From contig NZ_SCVE01000012.1 of NCBI RefSeq assembly GCF_004297105.1, positions 186,001-250,000 of the forward strand: a stretch of DNA of 64,000 nucleotides, written 5' to 3'. This document shows, in pieces, positions 17,073 through 27,364 of the stretch. The DNA comes from Herbiconiux sp. Lineage in GTDB: Bacteria; Actinomycetota; Actinomycetes; Actinomycetales; Microbacteriaceae. The notes beneath the pieces were generated by a model. The model was not told the origin of the DNA. It saw only the letters and a list, made by a program, of their open reading frames with translations, and searched no databases. The stretch's first letter is position 1, and every line of letters starts with the position of its first letter. The position numbers were made by a program, and so were the translations under genes.

Positions 17073-17077
17073 TCGCC

Positions 17078-17872
17078 GTGACGGATGAGGGCAGCGGCAG
17101 CACGGGGCCGGGCTCCGGTGAGAGCACGGCCGAGGCATCCGGTGCCCGGGCGGCTTCCACGACCGCCGCACCTCGTTCGCGGGGGCGGATCGCCCTGGCG
17201 GCGATCGTGGCGGCGGTGCTGATCGGTGTCGGCGCCTTCGCCGCAGGCTGGCTCGCCGCACCGCGCGTGCCCACCCCGGGCGACACGAGTGTGGAAGCCG
17301 GCTTCGCCCGCGACATGCAGGAGCACCACAACCAGGCCGTGGAGATGGCGATGATCATCCGCCAGCAGACCGACGACCCCGAGATCAGCTCGCTCGCCTA
17401 CGACATCGCCACGTCGCAGGCGAACCAGTCGGGTCAGATGTACGGCTGGCTGAACTCGTGGGGGCTGCCGCAGGCGTCGTCGCAGCCCTCGATGACGTGG
17501 ATGCTGCAGCCGACGCTCGACGACTCGGATGCCCATGCCCACGGGGGCTCCACTGCGGCCACGGCCGATCCGTCGTCGTCTTCGACCGCGGCGGCCGGGA
17601 CAGCCGGGACGGAGCCGATGGTGCCGGGAGGCACCATGCCGGGCATGGCCTCCTCCGATGACATCGCACGCCTCTCGACGCTGTCGGGGGTCGAGGCGGA
17701 GCGCCTCTTCCTCGAGCTCATGATCGCCCACCACCAGGGCGGTGTGGAGATGGCGGATGCGGCCATCGCCCGCACCACGAACCCGCTCGTACTGGCGCTC
17801 GCGAACGCCGTCGTCTTCGCCCAGACGGGCGAGATCACCTACATGCAGGAACTGCTGGCCGCTCGGCAGTAG
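17078..17872 (+). CDS. DUF305 membrane-anchored protein
   Basis: A 264-residue protein: disordered N-terminus, one TM segment near 32-58, then the DUF305 ferritin-like four-helix domain with two His pairs, QEHHNQAVEMA and IAHHQGGVEMA. A Ser/Ala/Thr-rich linker (about 155-190) splits the domain. DUF305 proteins are often linked to copper handling, with the His/Met motifs as ligands; this is family knowledge, not shown here. The GTG start follows the DUF3105 stop closely, so the two are co-expressed. Confidence 0.85.
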   Translation: MTDEGSGSTGPGSGESTAEASGARAASTTAAPRSRGRIALAAIVAAVLIGVGAFAAGWLAAPRVPTPGDTSVEAGFARDMQEHHNQAVEMAMIIRQQTDDPEISSLAYDIATSQANQSGQMYGWLNSWGLPQASSQPSMTWMLQPTLDDSDAHAHGGSTAATADPSSSSTAAAGTAGTEPMVPGGTMPGMASSDDIARLSTLSGVEAERLFLELMIAHHQGGVEMADAAIARTTNPLVLALANAVVFAQTGEITYMQELLAARQ

Positions 17873-17967
17873 CGTCGCTGTTCTCTCTCACTCGCTCACT
17901 CACCCGAGCCGCGACGCGCGAGCACGAGGTGCGCCCGGCGGCGCCGACCGCTCCGCTCCGCCGGTGA

Positions 17968-20085
<2,118 letters not shown>

Positions 20086-20179
20086 GCGTCGAGCCTAGTT
20101 CGCCGGGCCGACATCCGAGGCCGGAGCCCGGATCGGGGAGAACCCTCCCAGTGAGCGCGACCTGTGCAGGAGAAGACGC

Positions 20180-22189
20180 TCACCGCTCGAGCGCGACCTC
20201 CAGGATGCTCGGCCCCGCCGGCGGCGACGCCAGCGCCGAATCGAGATCGCCACGCGTGGAGATGGCGCGATGCTCCCAGCCGTAGGCGGCCGCCAGGGCG
20301 GCGATGCCGACATCCTGAGGCGTGAACATGACGCGATCGAAGGCCTCCCGCACGGCCGTGGAGGCCACCTCGAGCCCGTCGAAGATCGTGCCGCCCCCGT
20401 CGTTTCCGACCACGAGCTGGATACGCGGCCGCCGCTCGCCCGGCGTGAGCAGCAGCGCACCCACATCGTGCAGCAGCGCGAGATCGCCGAGGAGCACGCG
20501 CGTCGTGCCGGCCCGCTGCTGAGCGAGCGACCCCGCGCCGGTGCCGGACTGGCTCGCTGCGGCGATGCCGAGCGCGGTGGAGATCGTGCCGTCGATCCCC
20601 GCCAGCCCGCGGTTCGCGTGCACGGTGACCTTCTTGCCCCCGGCCGCGACATCGAGCTCCCGGATCAGCCGCGAGGCCCCCAGCACGAGCCGATCGTGCG
20701 GCCAGGTGGCCTGCCAGGTGGCGAGCGCGAGCGCACGACGGCTCACCGGTGCCCGTAATGCGGCGAGTTCGGCGCGAGCGAACTCACGTGCCCCGGCGGG
20801 GTCGTCGGCACCACCCCGCACGTCGAGCGGAGCAGCCACCTCGTCGTCGGCCGCCTCCCGGTCGAGCAGCTCGCGGCCGGCGAACACCCACTGACCGGTC
20901 CAGGCGCGGGACGCCCGGTCGGCGCGGTCTTCGGCGTCGGCCGTGACCTCGTCGACGACCACGGCGAGCGCGCTGGGCACGAACGGCTCCCCGCGCCCGC
21001 GCACCACCACCGTCTCGAGGTCGTCGCGCCCCACGAGGGCCGCGACCTGCCGGCTGAGCGTCGGATGCCCGAACACCACCACGCGCTCGATGCGCTCCGC
21101 GAAGTCGGGGTGGTCGAGCAGCCGCCGATAGGCGGGCACGAGGTTCGGCCCGAACCGCGCGCCGCTCGAAACCTCGGCGATGAGCGGCCAGCCCGCGTGC
21201 AGGGCGAAGGCGTTGGCGCCGTCGCCTGCGTCGGCACCCGCCACCACGAGCGTGCGAGGGCCGGGCGCCAGGTGCAGGGCGCGCCTCGGAGAAGCGGATG
21301 CCGCTGCCGCAGCTCCTGGCGCCGACACCTCGGAGTCGCCGGAGCCGGATGCGGCGGTCGGGGAGGGGGAATCGGATGCCGCAGCGGTCTCGGCAGCAGA
21401 ATCGGGTACCGCAGCGGTCTCGGCAGCAGAATCGGAGTGAGACCTGGGCTCCGAGGACAAGGAAGCCGAAGCCGAAGCACCGGCTGACGACACCGGATCC
21501 GCAACCCCCGGCGTGGTCCCGGATGCGGGCGCCGATCCGGATGCCGCGCCCGACAGCGCTTCGGTCTCGTCGACGAAGGCGCCCGACAGCGCTTCGGCCT
21601 CGTCGATGAACGCGCCCGACAGCGGTTCGGGCTCCTCGATGAGCGCCCCCGACAGCGGCTCCACGAACTGGAGGTTGAGATGCACGGGCCCCGCGGCGGC
21701 GGCCGAGGTCGCCGTGCGGTACGCGGTGTCGGCGAGAGCGCGCGCATCCGGGATCGCGTCGGCGGTGGGCGCCGGCACATCGACCTCGCCTCGAGCGAAA
21801 CGGCCGAAGACACCGGGCTGCCACGTGGTCTGGTTCGAGCCCGTTCCGCGCAACCGCGCCGGCCGGTCGGCGGTGAGGAGCAGCATCGGCACACCCGAGT
21901 GCGAGGCCTCCATCACGGCCGGCAGCAGGTTGGCGACCGCCGTGCCCGAGGTGGTGACCACGAGTGCCGGCCGCCCCGTCTCCCGCGCGATGCCGAGCGC
22001 GGTGAACGCGGCCACCCGCTCATCGATGCGCACGTGCAGCGCGAGTGCACCGCGCGCCTCGAGCTCCGCGAGCGCCAGCGCCAGGGCCTGCGAGCGGGAG
22101 CCCGGCGACACGACGGCATGCTGAACGCCCAGCTCGACGAAGGCGTCGAGCAGCCGGGTGGCGAACGTCGCCGCAGCGCTCGGGGTCAC
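20180..22189 (-). CDS. menD: 2-succinyl-5-enolpyruvyl-6-hydroxy-3-cyclohexene-1-carboxylate synthase (MenD) with a repeat insertion
   Basis: A ThDP-dependent enzyme of menaquinone synthesis joining isochorismate and 2-oxoglutarate. Seen: VVSPGSRSQAL (28-38), IDERVAAF with the ThDP-activating Glu57, TTSGTAVANLLPAV, a middle domain resuming at LAPGPRTLVV, and the cofactor region ending GIDGTISTALGIA. At 669 residues it is about 100 longer than usual. The excess, residues about 178-303, is a low-complexity insert with tandem repeats between the N-terminal and middle domains. GTG start overlaps the upstream gene (GTGA). Confidence 0.92.
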   Translation of the reverse strand: MTPSAAATFATRLLDAFVELGVQHAVVSPGSRSQALALALAELEARGALALHVRIDERVAAFTALGIARETGRPALVVTTSGTAVANLLPAVMEASHSGVPMLLLTADRPARLRGTGSNQTTWQPGVFGRFARGEVDVPAPTADAIPDARALADTAYRTATSAAAAGPVHLNLQFVEPLSGALIEEPEPLSGAFIDEAEALSGAFVDETEALSGAASGSAPASGTTPGVADPVSSAGASASASLSSEPRSHSDSAAETAAVPDSAAETAAASDSPSPTAASGSGDSEVSAPGAAAAASASPRRALHLAPGPRTLVVAGADAGDGANAFALHAGWPLIAEVSSGARFGPNLVPAYRRLLDHPDFAERIERVVVFGHPTLSRQVAALVGRDDLETVVVRGRGEPFVPSALAVVVDEVTADAEDRADRASRAWTGQWVFAGRELLDREAADDEVAAPLDVRGGADDPAGAREFARAELAALRAPVSRRALALATWQATWPHDRLVLGASRLIRELDVAAGGKKVTVHANRGLAGIDGTISTALGIAAASQSGTGAGSLAQQRAGTTRVLLGDLALLHDVGALLLTPGERRPRIQLVVGNDGGGTIFDGLEVASTAVREAFDRVMFTPQDVGIAALAAAYGWEHRAISTRGDLDSALASPPAGPSILEVALER
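21281..21661 (-). repeat. Tandem repeats encoding a disordered insert in MenD
   Basis: At 21530-21661 four 33-nt units encode 11-residue repeats (EPLSGALIEEP, EPLSGAFIDEA, EALSGAFVDET, EALSGAASGSA). At 21374-21433 two nearly identical 30-nt units encode DSAAETAAVP and DSAAETAAAS. The rest is Ala/Ser/Pro rich. Unit lengths are multiples of three, so copy-number change keeps the frame. Confidence 0.9.
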
Positions 22190-22536
22190 CGGTCGGTTCT
22201 GCCGTTGTCCTGCTCGTCGTCGGTCTCGGCGAGGCGCTTCTCGAGCTCGCGGATGCGCTCGTCTTCATTGGGGTCGTGAATGGGGCGGATGGTTCCCAGG
22301 AAATCGGGATCGTCATCCGGGCCCATGGCGCGTCTGGGCTGCGCGGTGACCCGGCGACCGCGGCCGAACAGCAGCCACAAGACACCGCCGATGGGCGTGA
22401 ACAGAAGGATGATGAACACCCACGCGACCCGCGGGAGAGCCTTGACCCTCGACTTCGGGAGCATCAGGCAGTCGACGAGCGCGTACACCGTGAACGCCAC
22501 CACCACGATGATGAGGGCGAGGAGTAGGCGAGCCAT
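22186..22536 (-). CDS. PLDc_N domain membrane protein
   Basis: A 116-residue protein with two TM segments (about 3-23 and 36-58) and the short phospholipase-D N-terminal-like motif ALVDCLMLP then WVFIILLFTPIGGVLWLLFG, followed by an acidic tail with EDERIRELEKRLAE. Many actinobacteria have this protein near menaquinone genes; function unknown. ATG 22536 has TACAGT at -12 to -7 and no Shine-Dalgarno, so the menD transcript is probably leaderless and begins here. Confidence 0.83.
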   Translation of the reverse strand: MARLLLALIIVVVAFTVYALVDCLMLPKSRVKALPRVAWVFIILLFTPIGGVLWLLFGRGRRVTAQPRRAMGPDDDPDFLGTIRPIHDPNEDERIRELEKRLAETDDEQDNGRTDR

Positions 22537-22641
22537 GCAGTAACTGTACCCCCGGGATCCGGGAGCCTGCCGCGAGTCCGCGAGCTCGTTCTGAGCGCTC
22601 CGTGGAGCACTCGGTCAGGATGCGCGACTTAGACTTCAGAG

Positions 22642-22947
22642 GTGAAACCAGGACGTACGTGGCTCGTGTACACCCTCATCCGCGTGGGGATCTTCGCGGT
22701 GGTGCTCGCGGTGCTGCTCCTGCTGCAGATCCAGCCGTTCATCGCCGCGATCGTGGCGGCGCTCATCTCGCTCTGCATCTCGATCATCTTCTTGCGCAAG
22801 CCGCGCGAGGAGGCATCGAAGACGCTGCACGCGGCACGCGAGAACCGGGGTCAGGCCGCTCGCGCGAAGGCCATGTCGACCTCCGACGACGAAGACGTCG
22901 AAGACACCGCGGTCGACGACGCGACCCGGCGCACCGAGGCACCGTAG
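22642..22947 (+). CDS. DUF4229 small membrane protein
   Basis: A 101-residue protein with two hydrophobic helices (about 8-27 and 30-50), then FLRKPREEASKTLHAARENR and an acidic tail. This is the DUF4229 family, typical of the men region of actinobacteria; function unknown. GTG 22642 is supported by TAGACT at -12 to -7 (leaderless). It converges on menA. Confidence 0.82.
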   Translation: MKPGRTWLVYTLIRVGIFAVVLAVLLLLQIQPFIAAIVAALISLCISIIFLRKPREEASKTLHAARENRGQAARAKAMSTSDDEDVEDTAVDDATRRTEAP

Positions 22948-23046
22948 CGGCCCTTTCCCCTGCGTGCGCGGCCCCGTGACGCTTCGCGCTCGTCATGACG
23001 GCAGCGAACCGTCAGAGCGGGCGCGCAGACTCGGGATGGCCGCCGG

Positions 23047-24006
23047 TCAGAAGGCGAACGACAGGCCGAGGCCGATGCCGTAGAGCAGACCGAACAGGCT
23101 GGTGAGCTGGAGCACGGTGATGAACTCGCGCGGCTTCTTCGCGGTGAGCATGATCACGATGGCGGGCAGCGTGAGCAGCAGTGTGAAGAACACCAGCAGC
23201 GCCTTCGGGTAGAGCAACGCGAAGAACGCCAGCACCGCGTAGGCGACGAGCAGCCAGAACACGTAGACGATGCGCGACGCCGTGCGGCCGATCAGCACGG
23301 CGAGGGTGCGCTTCTTCACGAGCTTGTCCTGCTCGATGTCGCGGATGTTGTTGGCCATCAGCACCGCGCACGCGATCGCGCCCATGGCGACGCCGCCCGC
23401 CCAGCTCTCGAAGTTCACGTCACCGGCCAGGATGAACGTGGTGCCGGCTGTGGCCACGAGACCGAAGAACACGAACACGAACAGCTCGCCGAGCGCGTAG
23501 TACCCGTACGGGTGCTTGCCGCCCGTGTAGAACCACCCCGCGGCGATGGCGGCGGCACCAACCGCCAGGAGCCACCAGTGCCCGGTGATGACGGTGATGG
23601 CGAGACCGGATGCGGCGGCCAGGCCGAAGAACACGAGGGCCACGACGAGCACCCGCCTGGCAGGCACCAGCCCCGAACCGGTGAGGCGCGGCGGCCCCAC
23701 GCGCACGTCATCGGTGCCGCGCACCCCGTCGGAGTAGTCGTTGGCGTAGTTCACGCCGATCTGCAGGAAGACCGCGACGAGCAGGCAGAGCAGCACGAGC
23801 CACTTGGAGATGTCGGTCATGACCATGGCGGCACCGGTGCCGAGGGCGACCGGTGCGACGCCGAGTGGCAGGGTGCGCAACCGGGCTCCGGCGATCCAGG
23901 CGCCGGCGGCGGTGCGCGGGCCCTGGGGCCGGGTGGCGGGACCCTTGCGGGTGGAGGCGTTGATGCGGGCGGGGTGACCGGAGCGCCGCTTCTTGGTTGT
24001 GGACAT
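23047..24006 (-). CDS. menA: 1,4-dihydroxy-2-naphthoate polyprenyltransferase
   Basis: A 319-residue UbiA-superfamily membrane enzyme that prenylates and decarboxylates dihydroxynaphthoate to demethylmenaquinone. The first Asp-rich motif is NYANDYSDGVRGTDD near 88-102 and the second lies in MANNIRDIEQD. About nine TM segments. A basic N-terminal extension of about 30 residues (STTKKRRSGH and on) precedes the membrane part. Its -10 box TAGAAT overlaps the menE stop, so it may have its own promoter 12 bp behind menE. Confidence 0.93.
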   Translation of the reverse strand: MSTTKKRRSGHPARINASTRKGPATRPQGPRTAAGAWIAGARLRTLPLGVAPVALGTGAAMVMTDISKWLVLLCLLVAVFLQIGVNYANDYSDGVRGTDDVRVGPPRLTGSGLVPARRVLVVALVFFGLAAASGLAITVITGHWWLLAVGAAAIAAGWFYTGGKHPYGYYALGELFVFVFFGLVATAGTTFILAGDVNFESWAGGVAMGAIACAVLMANNIRDIEQDKLVKKRTLAVLIGRTASRIVYVFWLLVAYAVLAFFALLYPKALLVFFTLLLTLPAIVIMLTAKKPREFITVLQLTSLFGLLYGIGLGLSFAF

Positions 24007-24014
24007 CGGGCCTG

Positions 24015-24020
24015 ATTCTA
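24015..24020 (-). promoter_or_regulatory. -10 box of menA formed on the menE stop codon
   Basis: Minus-strand TAGAAT lies at -14 to -9 from the menA ATG. Its first three bases are the TAG stop of menE. Confidence 0.5.
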
Positions 24021-25253
24021 GTGAGGGTCGTCTTGGAGCCGGCTGGCGATCAGCTGACGGTCGGGCTTGCCCGACGAGAGCCGGGACACGCGCTCGACGA
24101 CCAGCAGCCGCGCGGGCGCTGCCGCACGCCCGGCCGCGTCGGCGACGACCCGCCGAACCTGCTCCAGCGGATCCGCACCGCCGACCTGCACACCGGCCGC
24201 GGCCAGCGCGGACTCCTCGACCACCACGACGCCGACCTGACCCCAGACCTCATCGGCCGCGCCCACGACCACGGCTTCTTCGAAACCGGGCACCCACTGC
24301 ACGATGCGCTCGACGCGGTCGAGCGAGACCTTGATGCCGCCCGAGATGATGACGTTGTCGAGCCGGCCCGTCACGGTGACCGAACCACCTGCCACCGCAC
24401 CCGCGATCCCGGAGGCGTCGCCGCCCTCGATCGTGCCCGCGTCGCCCGTGCGATACCAGCGCACCCCCTCGTCGGTGAAGAACTTGGCCTCGTTGAGTTC
24501 CTCGTCGCCCAGGTAGCCCACCGCGAGCGACGGACCCGACAGCTCGAGCTCTCCGCCCCGCGTGCGCGCGAGGGTCTGCCCGATCGGCAGGCCGTCGTAG
24601 ACGCAGCCGCCCGCGGTCTCGCTGGATCCGTAGGTGCGCACCACGGCGATCCCCAGGGCCAGCGCCCGCTCGTGCAGCGCGGCCGGCAACGCCTGCCCGC
24701 CCACGAGCACGGCATCGAAGCGCGAGACCGAGCGGCGGATGCCGGCATCCGCCTCTGCGGCGGTGACGAGCCGCGCGAGCTGCGCCGGCACGAGCGAGGT
24801 GTAGCGCACGGGCGCCTCGAGCCGATCGGCCAGCGCGGCGAAATCGGCCGCCGAGAAGTGCCCTCGCCCGAGTACGAGCGGCGTGGTGCCCGCCGCGATC
24901 GACCGCACGAGCACCTGAACCCCCGCGATGTAGTGGGTGGGCAGGGCGAGCAGCCACTGCCCCGGCCCGCCCAGCGCGCCCTCGGCCGCTGCGGCGGACG
25001 CCAGCAGCGCATCCGCGCTGAGGGCCACCCGCTTCGGCAACCCCGATGAGCCCGAGGTCTCGATCACGAGCGCGATCGCCCGCGGCACCTCGGCGGGGAG
25101 CGTCGACGTGCGCCCCACGGAGGGGTCGCCGAGCGGCACCACATCGACGAACTCGCGCGGCAGCAGCGCCGGCCCGTCATTCGCCAGGGCCACGCGCAAC
25201 GCGCGCCCCACCACCGACGGGTCGGACCCGTCGATCACCTCCAGCCGGCGCAC
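24018..25253 (-). CDS. menE: o-Succinylbenzoate-CoA ligase
   Basis: A 411-residue acyl-adenylate enzyme activating o-succinylbenzoate. Seen: ETSGSSGLPKRVAL (P-loop), RTYGSSETAGGCVYDG (A5 region), YRTGDAG and the hinge GRLDNVIISGGIKVSLDRVE, ending with the catalytic lysine region SSGKPDRQ. It is shorter than general acyl-CoA synthetases, as usual for actinobacterial MenE. The GTG at 25253, 13 bases after the menB stop, is the likely start; no ATG fits. Order on the minus strand is menB, menE, menA. Confidence 0.9.
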   Translation of the reverse strand: MRRLEVIDGSDPSVVGRALRVALANDGPALLPREFVDVVPLGDPSVGRTSTLPAEVPRAIALVIETSGSSGLPKRVALSADALLASAAAAEGALGGPGQWLLALPTHYIAGVQVLVRSIAAGTTPLVLGRGHFSAADFAALADRLEAPVRYTSLVPAQLARLVTAAEADAGIRRSVSRFDAVLVGGQALPAALHERALALGIAVVRTYGSSETAGGCVYDGLPIGQTLARTRGGELELSGPSLAVGYLGDEELNEAKFFTDEGVRWYRTGDAGTIEGGDASGIAGAVAGGSVTVTGRLDNVIISGGIKVSLDRVERIVQWVPGFEEAVVVGAADEVWGQVGVVVVEESALAAAGVQVGGADPLEQVRRVVADAAGRAAAPARLLVVERVSRLSSGKPDRQLIASRLQDDPH

Positions 25254-25266
25254 GGTGCCGCCGATC

Positions 25267-26184
25267 TCAGAAGTGATAAGGGAAGGCCGACCAGTCGGGA
25301 TCCCGCTTCTCGAGGAAGGAGTCGCGCCCCTCGACGGCCTCGTCGCTCGCGTACGCGAGCCGAGTCGCCTCCCCTGCGAACACCTGCTGACCCACGAGCC
25401 CATCGTCGACCGCGTTGAACGAGTACTTCAGCATGCGGATGGCGGTGGGCGACTTGCCGAGGATGGTGCGCGCCCAGCGCAGCGCCTCGGCCTCGAGCTC
25501 CTCGTGCGGCACGACACGGTTCACCGCACCCATCTCGTAGGCCCGCTGCGCGCTGTACTCCTCGGCCAGGAAGAACACCTCGCGCGCGAACTTCTGCCCG
25601 ATCTGGCGGGCGAAGTAGGCACTGCCGTAGCCGCCGTCGAACGAGCCGACGTCGGCATCCGTCTGCTTGAACCGGCCGTGCTCGGCGCTCGCGATGGTGA
25701 GGTCACACACGACGTGCAGCGAGTGGCCGCCGCCCGCGGCCCAGCCGGGAACGACCGCGATGACCACCTTGGGCATGAAGCGGATGAGGCGCTGCACCTC
25801 GAGGATGTGCAGCCGCCCGGCGCGCGCGACGTCGATGCCCGCCGCCGTCTCCTCCTCGGAGTACTTGTAGCCGTCGCGGCCCCGGATGCGCTGGTCGCCC
25901 CCGCTGCAGAACGCCCAGCCGCCGTCGCGCGGGCTCGGGCCGTTGCCGGTGAGGAGCACGACGCCCACCTTGGGGTTCTGCCGAGCGTCGTCGAGCGCGG
26001 CATAGAGCTCGTCGACCGTCTTCGGCCGGAAGGCGTTGCGCACCTCGGGCCGGTCGAATGCGATGCGCGCCACTCGCCCCGCGACATCGAGGTGGTAGGT
26101 GATGTCGGTGAACCCCTCGGAGCCGGGGGCGACGACCCACTCCGCGGGGTCGAAGATGTCGGAGACGGTGGTGCTTTCGGTCAT
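25267..26184 (-). CDS. menB: 1,4-dihydroxy-2-naphthoyl-CoA synthase
   Basis: A 305-residue crotonase-fold enzyme closing the naphthoate ring. Seen: RPEVRNAFRPKTVDEL, GWAFCSGGDQRIRG (oxyanion-hole region), VPGWAAGGGHSLHVVCDL, the catalytic-loop Asp in TDADVGSFDGGYGSAY, and the C-terminal RDPDWSAFPYHF end typical of MenB. ATG 26184 is supported by TACCCT at -12 to -7. First gene of menB-menE-menA and divergent from menC. Confidence 0.95.
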   Translation of the reverse strand: MTESTTVSDIFDPAEWVVAPGSEGFTDITYHLDVAGRVARIAFDRPEVRNAFRPKTVDELYAALDDARQNPKVGVVLLTGNGPSPRDGGWAFCSGGDQRIRGRDGYKYSEEETAAGIDVARAGRLHILEVQRLIRFMPKVVIAVVPGWAAGGGHSLHVVCDLTIASAEHGRFKQTDADVGSFDGGYGSAYFARQIGQKFAREVFFLAEEYSAQRAYEMGAVNRVVPHEELEAEALRWARTILGKSPTAIRMLKYSFNAVDDGLVGQQVFAGEATRLAYASDEAVEGRDSFLEKRDPDWSAFPYHF

Positions 26185-26234
26185 GCTCCCAGGGTAGTCC
26201 GGCTGGCGGAGCAGCGATCCAGGAGGCCGGGTTT

Positions 26235-27269
26235 GTGGAGAACTCGGCCGGGGCAGAGACTTGTGGAGTGCAAGACGTTCCGGACCACCGCCCCGAGGCC
26301 GCCGAGCTCCTCGACGGCCTGCAGGTCGTGGCCATCCCCCTGCACACGCGCTTTCGCGGCCAGACGGTGCGCGAGATGGCGCTCCTCGAGGGCCCACAGG
26401 GGTGGACCGAGTTCTCCCCCTTCCCCGAATACGGCGATGAGGAGGCCGCGCACTGGCTTCGCGCCGCCCTCGACTTCGGCTGGTCGCCGGCGCCCGCCCG
26501 CCAGCGCGACCGCATCCCGGTCAACGCCACCCTCCCCGCTGTCGCACCCGACGACGTCGAGCGGGTGCTCGCCCACTACGACGGGTGCCGCACCGTCAAG
26601 GTGAAGGTCGCCGAACGCGGCCAGTCCCTCGACGACGACGTGGCCCGCGTGCGGCGCGTGCGCGACGTGATCGGAGCGGAAGGCCGCATCCGCGTCGACG
26701 CCAATGGCGGCTGGAACGTGGATGAGGCCGAGCACGCCGTGCACCGCCTGGCCGAGTTCGACCTCGAGTACGTCGAGCAGCCCTGCGCCCGCGTCGACGA
26801 GCTGGCCGAGTTGCGCGAGCGCATCGCCTACCTCGGCATCCTCGTGGCGGCGGATGAGAGCGTGCGCAAGGCCGAGGATCCGCTCGCCGTCGCCCGCGCC
26901 GGTGCCGCCGACCTCCTCGTGGTGAAGGCCCAGCCGCTCGGCGGCATCCGTCGTGCGCTGGCCATCGTGGCCGAGGCGGGCCTCCCCGCCGTCATCTCCT
27001 CAGCCCTGGAGAGCTCGGTCGGCATCGCGATGGGCGCTCATCTCGCCGCCGCGCTCCCCGATCTCGACTACGACTGCGGGCTGGCGACCGTCGATCTCTT
27101 CACGGGCGACGTGGTTCCGGATGCCCGCAGTCTCGTTCCCCGCGGCGGCAGCATCCCGGTCGAGCGCCCCGAGGTCGACCCGGCGCTGCTGGCGCGGCAC
27201 CGCGCCTCACCGGAGCGCGAACAGTGGTGGCGCGAGCGCGTCATCCGCTGTCACGCCCTCCTCACCTGA
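26235..27269 (+). CDS. menC: o-Succinylbenzoate synthase
   Basis: A 344-residue enolase-superfamily dehydratase giving o-succinylbenzoate. Seen: KVKVAERG with the catalytic KxK lysines, RIRVDANGGW (metal Asp), EYVEQPC (metal Glu), VAADES (metal Asp), and the base lysine in LLVVKAQPLGG, ending with SALESSVGIAMG. GTG 26235 is preferred because AGGAGG stands at 26221-26226, eight bases upstream; GTG 26268 is the alternative. Divergent from menB with about 50 bp between. Confidence 0.93.
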   Translation: MENSAGAETCGVQDVPDHRPEAAELLDGLQVVAIPLHTRFRGQTVREMALLEGPQGWTEFSPFPEYGDEEAAHWLRAALDFGWSPAPARQRDRIPVNATLPAVAPDDVERVLAHYDGCRTVKVKVAERGQSLDDDVARVRRVRDVIGAEGRIRVDANGGWNVDEAEHAVHRLAEFDLEYVEQPCARVDELAELRERIAYLGILVAADESVRKAEDPLAVARAGAADLLVVKAQPLGGIRRALAIVAEAGLPAVISSALESSVGIAMGAHLAAALPDLDYDCGLATVDLFTGDVVPDARSLVPRGGSIPVERPEVDPALLARHRASPEREQWWRERVIRCHALLT

Positions 27270-27291
27270 GCACGACCGCCCCGAGAGTTCG

Positions 27292-27349
27292 CAGATCCGT
27301 CACTTTTTGCGCGAAAATCGCTCAGAACGCGCAAAAAGTGACGGATCTG
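27292..27349. terminator. 22-bp perfect hairpin between menC and ccsB
   Basis: Arms 27292-27313 and 27328-27349 are perfectly complementary (22 bp) around a 14-nt loop, with T5 and A5 tracts inside the arms. It sits exactly between two convergent genes and can end transcription from both sides. It shares GATCCGTCA with the element at 15.4 kb. Confidence 0.85.
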
Positions 27350-27364
27350 GGAGGGGTGCAGGGG

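Noticed and set aside
22996..23014. TGACGG/CCGTCA hairpin between DUF4229 gene and menA as a member of the dispersed families
   Set aside because: Only 6-bp arms and no shared sequence with the other families; too weak to call.
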